In this document: positions 5,629 to 11,157 of the stretch, in pieces
Layout: every line of letters starts with the position of its first letter
Numbering within the stretch: position 1 is the stretch's first letter
Source of the DNA: Pseudomonadota bacterium
GTDB taxonomy: Bacteria; Pseudomonadota; Gammaproteobacteria; Steroidobacterales; Steroidobacteraceae
Direction: 5' to 3'
Length of the DNA: 11,157 bases
Assembly: GCA_003242495.1 (NCBI GenBank)
Contig: QGUO01000077.1
Location: 1 to 11,157, forward strand
Notes under the pieces: generated by a model
Databases searched by the model: none
What the model saw: the letters and a program-made list of their open reading frames with translations, nothing else
Told to the model about the DNA's origin: nothing
Program-made: the position numbers and the translations under genes

Positions 5629-8600
5629 ATGCGCAGCAACCATGTCAAACGCAATACGCTCGCGGGCGCGATCGCACTCGCGTTGAGCGCCGGAGCGGGC
5701 GCCCAGGACGCATCCGTCGAGCGGGCCTCGCTCGAGGAGATCACCGTCACCGGCTCGCGTATCACGCGTCGCGACCTCGATGCACCGAGTCCCGTCGTCA
5801 CCGTCGAGGCACAGGCCTTCGATGAGACTGGCACGCTCGGCGTGGAGACCGTGCTCAATCAGTTGCCGCAGTTCGTGCCGGCCAACACCCAGTTTCTGGC
5901 CAGCGACATCCAGCCTGGGCCGATGAACACGCCCGGGGCGTCGACCTTGAACCTGCGAGGCCTGGGCTCGAACCGTACGTTGGTGCTGATCGACGGGCGG
6001 CGCGGCCAGCCCGCGAACGCCTCGTTGGTGATCGACACCAACTCCATCCCGGCGGCGGCCATCGCCAGCGTCGAAATCATCAGTGGCGGCGCCTCGGCCG
6101 TCTACGGCGCGGACGCCATGGGCGGCGTGACCAACTTCAAGCTGAAGGACGATTTCGAGGGGGCCTCGTTCGAGATCAGGGGCGGCACGACCGAGGCCGG
6201 CGATGGCGAGGAGTATCGCTTCAGCACGCTGCTCGGCACCCGCCTCGGCAGCTCGGGCAACGCCATGCTCGGCATCGAATGGACGCGCCGCGAGGCGGCG
6301 TACTATCACGAGCGGGATTTCTTCCGGGCGGAGCTGTTCGACACCACGACGGGCGGGTTTCGTGTGTTGTCGCGCTTCAACAACGTCTCCTACGAGACGA
6401 CGGCGAGCAACAATGCGCCGACACAGGAGGCTGTAAACGCGTTGTTCCCGCAGCGTCCACCGGGCGTGGACATCCCCCGCACCGGTGTTTTCTACTTCAA
6501 TGACGATCTGACGATCTTCAGGACCGAGCAGTCGGGCATCGGCTTCAACGGGCCCATCGGCACCGGGCAGTACAAGGTCGCCAACGGCGTGTTGCGCGAG
6601 AACGAGCTCGGTACGCTGTTGTCCAGCCCGCTCGACCGGTACTCCTTGTTCGGGCGGGCAAAATACAACTTCGCCAGCGGGGTGAGCGCCTTCTCACGGG
6701 CGCTGTTCGTGTCGACGGAAGTGCTGAATTCGCGTATGCGCGGCGCACCCATCTATGGCGGCTTCGGCGCCGACATCCCCTATGGCCCGCAGATCTACGC
6801 GCCCTCGGTGGATCCCCTGACCAATGAAACGCTGCCGGAGTATCTGCCCGGCGGCGCGCTCGGGCTGCACTGCCCGGCGACGGGCGGCTGTCCGACCTCG
6901 CTGGTGTGGCCGGTGCCGATCGACCTTGCGACCCTGCTCGAGTCGCGCGGCCCGAACGTGTACAGCACTACACAGTTCGATCCGAGCACCGGCCAGCCGC
7001 TGATCGAGCGCGGCGTCGGCTCGCCCTGGCGCCTCGGCATAGTGCCGGACTGGCTGCCGCGGCGCGCGACGGTGAACCGCACGCAGCTCTACCAGCTACT
7101 GGCCGGCCTCGAAGGCGAGCTGGGGCTCGGGGACTGGACCTGGGAGGTGTATGCCTCGCACGGTGAAACGCACACCACGGCCAGCTACACCGGCCAGGCC
7201 TCCACCAACATCTATGCGCAAATCGTCACGGCGCCGAACTATGGGCGCGGCTACACGGCCACCGGGCCGGGCGGCAAGACCTTGACCTGTACCAGTGGCA
7301 TACCGGTCTTCGAGCGGTTCGAGGTGTCGCAGGATTGTATCGATGCCATCAACATCGACTCGGTGGATCGCACCGATCTTGCCCAGGATATCGTCGAAGC
7401 GAACTTCCAGGGCGGTCTGTTCGATCTGCCGGCCGGCGAGGTGCGCGGTGCCCTGGGCCTGAGCTACCGGCGCAACAGCTTCACGTTCACGCCGGATTTC
7501 TCACGGGACCTGAGCAACGTGCTCGATGTGCCGGCCGGGGCCTTCGGGGCAACCCGGGTCAGCGGCGAGACGCGTGTGCGCGAGGTCTACGGCGAGCTGC
7601 TCATTCCGCTGCTGCGGGACAAGCCGCTGGCCCGCGCGCTCGAGCTGGAGCTGGGTGGCCGCTATTCCCGCTACAACACCGGCGCCGGAGGCGTGCCCAC
7701 CTACAAGGCCTTGTTCAGCTGGGCGCCCACGGACATCGTGCGCCTGCGGGGCGGATATCAGCTCGCCAACCGCGCGCCGAACGTCAACGAGCTGTTCCTT
7801 GGCGCGAGCAATGTCGTGAGTGCCGGTGTCGACCCGTGCCTGGCGTCGGGCGGCGGCGCCCTGTCATGGGGCAATACCGAAGGCAATCCCAACCGCGCGC
7901 AGGTCCAGGCGTTGTGCTCGGCGATCATCGGCTCGGGCTCCTCGGATTTCGATGCGGATCCGGACAACTGGGCGGCCGGCGGGCTCGGCGTGGAGCTCGC
8001 GGTGCAGAGCGGCAACATCGATCTCGAGAGTGAGGAGGGCAAGACCTACACCCTCGGCGCGGTCCTGCGTTCGCCGTTCGAGCATGCGGCCGTGAGCGAC
8101 CTGTCGCTGTCGATCGACTGGTACGAGGCGAAAATCTCCAAGGCCATCTCGACCGTGTCGAACACCACGACCTACGAGCTGTGCTTCAACCGGGACGGGC
8201 TGAGCAACCCCACCTGGTCCCTCGATGACCCCAACGGCATGTGCCGGCGCATCGAGCGCGATCCCGGCACCGGCGGCCGCGTGCGCACCCTTACGCCGTA
8301 CTCGAACCTCGGCGCGCTCGAGACGGCCGGCATCGACGTGAATCTCTCGTGGCGTGCGGCGCTCGCGGACATCGGCCTGCCGAGCCTGCCGGGATCGGTG
8401 TCGCTCAATCTCTCGTTCAATTATCTCCTGAGCTTCGAGGAGCAGGATTTTCCCTCGCAACCCAAGCGTGACCTCAAGGGCACTGCGGACCGTGGCGGCC
8501 TGTTCGATTACCGGGCGGTCACCTCGCTGCGTTACCACCACGGCGCGTTACATACCGGCGTGACCTGGCGGTACATGCCAGGGCTAGCCCATACCCAGTC

Positions 8601-8838
8601 GATCTCCGATCCGGACACGACGACGCGTGGCACCAGCGCCTACAGTGTGTTCAATCTGTTCGGTGGTTATGGCATCAACGACCATCTGACGGTCACCTTC
8701 GGCATCGACAATCTGTTGGACGAGGACCCGCCGATCTACGGTGCGACGCCGACCAGCCTGGCGCTGGGTCAGACGCTCAACAGCGTGTACGATGTTCTCG
8801 GGAGACGTTATTACATGGGCTTGCGCATGAGCTTCTGA
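5629..8838 (+). CDS. TonB-dependent outer-membrane receptor
   Basis: The 1069-residue product is an outer-membrane ligand-gated channel driven by TonB-ExbBD. It begins with a Sec signal peptide (NTLAGAIALALSAGAGA, likely cut near residue 25) and then the TonB box region EEITVTGSRI (36-45). The plug domain runs to about residue 175, with STLNLRGLGSNRTLVLIDGR (105-124) and VEIISGGASAVYGADAMGGV (148-167). A long beta-barrel follows and ends in aromatic YYMGLRMSF, the usual outer-membrane signature. The length and TonB box fit the large receptors expanded in Xanthomonas, Caulobacter and sphingomonads, which take up sugars, aromatics or other nutrients; no siderophore-specific feature is seen. Exactly eight cysteines occur, in four local pairs (415/421, 554/570, 737/763, 852/872), probably disulfides in extracellular loops. 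AGGGGGG (5618-5624) supports the start. The phosphatase gene follows on the same strand. Confidence 0.96.
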   Translation: MRSNHVKRNTLAGAIALALSAGAGAQDASVERASLEEITVTGSRITRRDLDAPSPVVTVEAQAFDETGTLGVETVLNQLPQFVPANTQFLASDIQPGPMNTPGASTLNLRGLGSNRTLVLIDGRRGQPANASLVIDTNSIPAAAIASVEIISGGASAVYGADAMGGVTNFKLKDDFEGASFEIRGGTTEAGDGEEYRFSTLLGTRLGSSGNAMLGIEWTRREAAYYHERDFFRAELFDTTTGGFRVLSRFNNVSYETTASNNAPTQEAVNALFPQRPPGVDIPRTGVFYFNDDLTIFRTEQSGIGFNGPIGTGQYKVANGVLRENELGTLLSSPLDRYSLFGRAKYNFASGVSAFSRALFVSTEVLNSRMRGAPIYGGFGADIPYGPQIYAPSVDPLTNETLPEYLPGGALGLHCPATGGCPTSLVWPVPIDLATLLESRGPNVYSTTQFDPSTGQPLIERGVGSPWRLGIVPDWLPRRATVNRTQLYQLLAGLEGELGLGDWTWEVYASHGETHTTASYTGQASTNIYAQIVTAPNYGRGYTATGPGGKTLTCTSGIPVFERFEVSQDCIDAINIDSVDRTDLAQDIVEANFQGGLFDLPAGEVRGALGLSYRRNSFTFTPDFSRDLSNVLDVPAGAFGATRVSGETRVREVYGELLIPLLRDKPLARALELELGGRYSRYNTGAGGVPTYKALFSWAPTDIVRLRGGYQLANRAPNVNELFLGASNVVSAGVDPCLASGGGALSWGNTEGNPNRAQVQALCSAIIGSGSSDFDADPDNWAAGGLGVELAVQSGNIDLESEEGKTYTLGAVLRSPFEHAAVSDLSLSIDWYEAKISKAISTVSNTTTYELCFNRDGLSNPTWSLDDPNGMCRRIERDPGTGGRVRTLTPYSNLGALETAGIDVNLSWRAALADIGLPSLPGSVSLNLSFNYLLSFEEQDFPSQPKRDLKGTADRGGLFDYRAVTSLRYHHGALHTGVTWRYMPGLAHTQSISDPDTTTRGTSAYSVFNLFGGYGINDHLTVTFGIDNLLDEDPPIYGATPTSLALGQTLNSVYDVLGRRYYMGLRMSF

Positions 8839-8840
8839 GC

Positions 8841-8859
8841 GGCACGGGCTGTCCGTGCC
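8841..8859 (+). repeat. Hairpin directly after the TonB-receptor stop codon
   Basis: GGCACGG (8841-8847) and CCGTGCC (8853-8859) form a perfect 7-bp stem with a 5-base loop, two bases after the TGA. No U-tract follows (TGGTCC), so it is more likely a 3'-protecting or partial-termination structure than a strong terminator. Confidence 0.45.
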
Positions 8860-8897
8860 TGGTCCGTTCCACCGGGCCTTGTCTTTCAATGAAACGA

Positions 8898-8925
8898 GGC
8901 CTGCGCCGCACATGCGGCGCGGGCC
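8898..8925 (+). promoter_or_regulatory. Strong hairpin just before the phosphatase ribosome-binding site
   Basis: Positions 8898-8909 pair with 8914-8925 in a 12-bp stem that is almost all G-C, with one T-G wobble (8902/8921) and the 4-base loop ACAT. The stem ends two bases before AGGAG (8928-8932), the Shine-Dalgarno of the phosphatase gene. In RNA it would be very stable and could limit readthrough, protect the mRNA or affect ribosome access. It lacks a T-run, so it is not a textbook terminator. Confidence 0.5.
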
Positions 8926-8940
8926 ACAGGAGATTCCAGG

Positions 8941-9747
8941 ATGCGCCAAGGCGCTCGAACATTCATCCGGATGGCCGCCGTGCCGCTGTGGCTGGCGTTG
9001 GCGGGCTGCGCGGCGGTCGGCGGGCCGTCCGCCGAGGCGCCGTACATCCGCCCGGACAGTGTGGACATGCTGCGGCTGTTGCCACCGCCACCCATCGGTG
9101 AGGCGGCGCTGGCCGACGATCTGGCCGCCGTACGCGCGATGCAGCGCTCGCGCACGGCGGAGCGTTTCGCGCAGGCGAGAGAGGATGCGACGGTGAGCAT
9201 CTTCCGCTTCGCCGACGTGCTCGGCAGCGGGTTCAATGCCGACGCGGTGCCGGTCACGACGGAGTTTTTCGGCAAGGTCAATCGCGAGCTCGGCCGCTAT
9301 ATCGGGGAGACGAAGAATTGCTGGCGTCGGCCGCGGCCGTATGAGATCGATCCGCAAATCCAGCCGCCGGAGGATTTGCTGAACAGCACAGGCGCGCGTC
9401 GCGGTCCGCCGCGGGCGCAGGCCATGCCCGCCGGCGCCCCGTGCGATGCGGCGCAGTACGAGGTCGATTCGTACAGCTTCTCGTATCCGAGCGGGCATAC
9501 TGCCTTCGGCACCTTGACGGCCATCCTGCTGGCGCAAATGGTGCCGGAGAAGCACATCGAGCTCTTCGAGCGTGGTCGGGAGTACGGCGACTCACGCCTG
9601 GTCGGGGGCGTGCACTTTCCCTCGGACATCGAGGCCGGGCGCATCCTGGCCACCACGGTCGCGGCGCTCATGATGCTGGATGAGCGCTTCCGGGCCGATC
9701 TCGACGCGGCACGCCGTGAGCTGCGTGCCGCGCTCGGTCTGCCGTGA
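8941..9747 (+). CDS. PAP2-superfamily (class A-like) acid phosphatase lipoprotein
   Basis: The 268-residue product carries the full three-part PAP2/acid phosphatase signature: K-x6-RP (Lys125, Arg132-Pro133), PSGH (183-186, catalytic-pocket His186 in YPSGHTAFG) and SR-x5-H-x3-D (Ser218-Arg219, nucleophile His225, Asp229). Size and spacing fit bacterial class A non-specific acid phosphatases rather than membrane PAP2 lipid phosphatases, because no multi-helix membrane domain is present. The N-terminus ends in a lipobox, LAGC, with Cys23 as the lipidation site; the residue after Cys is Ala, not Asp, so outer-membrane sorting is expected. It would strip phosphate from monoesters in the periplasm. 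AGGAG (8928-8932) sits 8 bases before the ATG. It lies 102 bases after the TonB receptor and may be co-transcribed with it. The substrate is unknown. Confidence 0.93.
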   Translation: MRQGARTFIRMAAVPLWLALAGCAAVGGPSAEAPYIRPDSVDMLRLLPPPPIGEAALADDLAAVRAMQRSRTAERFAQAREDATVSIFRFADVLGSGFNADAVPVTTEFFGKVNRELGRYIGETKNCWRRPRPYEIDPQIQPPEDLLNSTGARRGPPRAQAMPAGAPCDAAQYEVDSYSFSYPSGHTAFGTLTAILLAQMVPEKHIELFERGREYGDSRLVGGVHFPSDIEAGRILATTVAALMMLDERFRADLDAARRELRAALGLP

Positions 9748-9759
9748 TCGTTACGCTTC

Positions 9760-9785
9760 CTGTGCGCCGGCGCGGGCGGACACAG
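9760..9785. terminator. Possible hairpin terminator after the phosphatase gene
   Basis: CTGTG (9760-9764) pairs with CACAG (9781-9785), and CGCC (9765-9768) with GGCG (9775-9778), around a 6-base loop with a 2-base bulge. It begins 12 bases after the phosphatase stop, in the 129-base gap between convergent genes. There is no U-tract, so the assignment rests on position. A second inverted pair, GGCAGG (9823-9828) with CCTGCC (9847-9852), lies nearer the GST gene end. Confidence 0.3.
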
Positions 9786-9876
9786 ACACCGCCGTGACGG
9801 CGTGCCGACCGGGCCCCACGGCGGCAGGAGGCCGATATGCCGATTGCCTGCCATCCTGCAGGGACCGATCGCGCCA

Positions 9877-10545
9877 TCAGGCCGTGACCGGCTCGGCCTT
9901 GAAGTCGCTCAGCTGGGCGGCCAGTGCCGCCTGGAACGCGGGGCGCGACATGCCGCGCTCGACGTAGGCGGCCAGGCGCGGGCGGCTGTCGAGCAGACCA
10001 CTGTCGCGTGCCTCGCGCAGCGTGGTGACCATCGCAATGTCGGCGATACTGAACGTGTCAGCCAGCCAGTCGCGCGCCCCCAGGGCCGCCGCGAGCCGAT
10101 CGAGACGCTGGCCCAGCGCTTCGAGCAGGCTCGGGCGGCGCAGCTTGGCCCACAGCTCGTCAGCGGCGAAAAGATCGATGTTGCCGAGCTCCATCAGCAG
10201 CGGCTCGACGGAGTTGTACGCGGCGAACAGCCAGCTGATCACGCGTGCGCGGGGCACACGGGCACGCGGCAGCAGTCGCTCGTCTCGTTCACCCAAGTGA
10301 AGCAGGATGGCGCCGCTCTCGAAGATCGAGAGGCCATCGTCCTCGATGACCGGCACCTGTCCCCAGGGCTGTTCGGCGTAGTACTCCTCGGGGCGGTCGA
10401 CCGCGCTGATCAGGCGGGTGGCATACGGCAAGCCGATTTCTTCGCAGGCCCAGCGCGCGCGCAGGTCGCGCACGTAACCCCGGGCGAAATCGGGCACCCA
10501 ATCGAAAGCAGTGATGCGCAGCGGCGCGTTCGGATCGATCGGCAT
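9877..10545 (-). CDS. Glutathione S-transferase family protein
   Basis: The 222-residue product has the cytoplasmic GST layout. A thioredoxin-like N-terminal domain (about residues 10-90) carries PWGQVPVIEDDGLSIFESGA (60-79), including the conserved cis-proline Pro66 and the Glu76-Ser77 pair that binds glutathione. A helical C-terminal domain follows, with the folding motif FSIADI (165-170). The start of the first domain reads FDWVPDFARGYVRDLRARWA (14-33), without an obvious catalytic Ser, Tyr or Cys at the usual place; this recalls a GST-like group with a conserved WVP and VRDLR but no assigned substrate. Two in-frame ATGs compete. AGGAGG (10555-10560, opposite strand) touches the first (10554) but lies 9 bases from the second (10545), so 10545 is preferred; using the first adds three residues. 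It follows the AraC-type gene on the same strand. Confidence 0.9.
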   Translation of the reverse strand: MPIDPNAPLRITAFDWVPDFARGYVRDLRARWACEEIGLPYATRLISAVDRPEEYYAEQPWGQVPVIEDDGLSIFESGAILLHLGERDERLLPRARVPRARVISWLFAAYNSVEPLLMELGNIDLFAADELWAKLRRPSLLEALGQRLDRLAAALGARDWLADTFSIADIAMVTTLREARDSGLLDSRPRLAAYVERGMSRPAFQAALAAQLSDFKAEPVTA

Positions 10546-10632
10546 CGTACTCATCCTCCTGTGGTCGCGGGAAGCGGCGTCGGGTGGCCGCATCCTGAGG
10601 ACGTACGAGGCGCACTGGAATCGACACCCACG

Positions 10633-10648
10633 AGCGAAAAGTTTCGCT
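10633..10648. repeat. 16-base palindrome upstream of the GST gene
   Basis: AGCGAAA (10633-10639) and TTTCGCT (10642-10648) are perfect inverted copies separated by 2 bases, about 90 bases before the GST start codon. No T-run follows on the minus strand, so an operator for a dimeric regulator is a better guess than a terminator for the AraC-type gene. Confidence 0.4.
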
Positions 10649-10691
10649 GTCATCGCGCGACCATCCATGAGCGCGCCGCCGAGCGGGCAGG

Positions 10692-10709
10692 TCGAGATTC
10701 AATCGAGAT
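10692..10709. promoter_or_regulatory. Direct repeat with 11-base period, candidate AraC-type site
   Basis: TCGAGAT occurs twice (10692-10698 and 10703-10709), separated by 4 bases, so the copies repeat every 11 bases, close to one helical turn. AraC-family proteins commonly bind direct repeats spaced by whole helical turns, and the gap lies between an AraC-type gene and the GST gene it may control. It sits about 150 bases before the GST start, a distance compatible with an activator site. Confidence 0.3.
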
Positions 10710-10738
10710 GATGGATTCTCATCGCCATGCGCGCACGC

Positions 10739-11146
10739 TCAGCGCAGTCCTTCCCGGCAGGTCGACGTCGCGGGGCGCGCAGCGTGGCGGAACCGGCCCG
10801 GGCTCGTTCCCGCGAGACGCTGAAACATGGCCGCGAAATGGCGCGGGCTGCGAAAGCCCACACGACGACCGATCTCGGCAACCGTCGCGTCGCTCTCGCG
10901 CAGCAAGGCCTTGGCGTGCTCGATCCGTCTGTCGATCAGGTAGCGGTACGGCGGAAAACCCATGGCTTGGCGAAAGGCACGATTGAAGTGCCAGGGACTG
11001 CGGCAGGCCACTTTCGCCAGGTCCCGCAATGACAGTTGCTCGGCGAAATGGGCATCCATGAAGCGCAGCACCGCCTTCAAGCGGGCCGGTGCAATGCTAT
11101 AGCGCTGCGGGGACGGTGCTCTCGGTGGGGCGGGCTTGGTGTTCAT
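10739..11146 (-). CDS. AraC-family transcriptional regulator, short or 5'-truncated by the window
   Basis: The 135 residues are almost entirely the AraC DNA-binding domain: two helix-turn-helix units at about 39-60 (LSLRDLAKVACRSPWHFNRA) and 87-111 (TVAEIGRRVGFRSPRHFAAM), followed by the family tail GTSPGRFR (113-120). The region before them is short and proline-rich, with no cupin-like or other sensor domain. The ATG at 11146 has no visible ribosome-binding site in the remaining 11 bases, and the frame stays open to the window edge, so the true start may lie outside and a sensor domain may be missing from view. Lone-domain AraC proteins of this size also exist (the MarA/SoxS type). It is read toward the GST gene, 193 bases away, which is its most likely target. 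Confidence 0.88.
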   Translation of the reverse strand: MNTKPAPPRAPSPQRYSIAPARLKAVLRFMDAHFAEQLSLRDLAKVACRSPWHFNRAFRQAMGFPPYRYLIDRRIEHAKALLRESDATVAEIGRRVGFRSPRHFAAMFQRLAGTSPGRFRHAARPATSTCREGLR

Positions 11147-11157
11147 GAGCGGTGGCG

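Noticed and set aside
9802..10986. 394-codon plus-strand open frame opposite the GST and AraC-type genes
   Set aside because: Antisense shadow of two recognised genes and the gap between them; no motif or start signal.

Overview
This is a high-GC (strongly G/C at third codon positions) Gram-negative chromosomal window, most likely from a gammaproteobacterium of the Xanthomonadales/Steroidobacterales/Nevskiales type. The grounds are a very large TonB-dependent receptor with an ITVTGSR-type TonB box, an outer-membrane-type lipoprotein phosphatase and the overall codon use. The taxon is inferred; no rRNA or marker gene is present. I see no tRNA, rRNA, CRISPR array, transposase, integrase or phage gene.

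Layout. Positions 2-133 hold the last 43 codons of an unidentified gene. Positions 134-840 hold no gene I can support, but contain a long imperfect palindrome (478-528). Next comes a convergent pair of small stress-type genes: a divergent DUF892/YciF-like ferritin-fold protein (841-1425, +) and a four-helix DUF4383 membrane protein (1662-2081, -). The latter has a candidate sigma-E-like promoter. A gene-free stretch of about 600 bp precedes a MocR-family PLP-domain regulator (2690-4249, +). Its 3' end overlaps, tail to tail by 65 bp, a monocarboxylate/oxalate-formate-type MFS transporter (4185-5480, -). The MFS gene diverges from a 1069-residue TonB-dependent receptor (5629-8838, +). The receptor is followed on the same strand, after 102 bp holding two hairpins, by a PAP2/class A acid phosphatase lipoprotein (8941-9747, +). 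A glutathione S-transferase-like gene (9877-10545, -) lies downstream of a short AraC-type regulator (10739-11146, -) that may continue past the window edge.

How the genes may work together. The central block (MocR regulator, MFS carrier, TonB receptor, surface phosphatase) looks like a small-molecule acquisition locus: receptor across the outer membrane, phosphatase on the outer-membrane/periplasmic side, MFS across the inner membrane, MocR as candidate sensor. The substrate cannot be read from sequence, and the phosphate-ester idea is inference. The MocR protein lacks three residues usually conserved around PLP while keeping the Schiff-base lysine. The GST/AraC pair on the right looks like a separate regulated detoxification-type unit.

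I found no clear new defence or mobile system. The most notable unexplained items are the 478-528 palindrome, the altered MocR active site, the strong hairpin just before the phosphatase ribosome-binding site, and the locus organisation itself.
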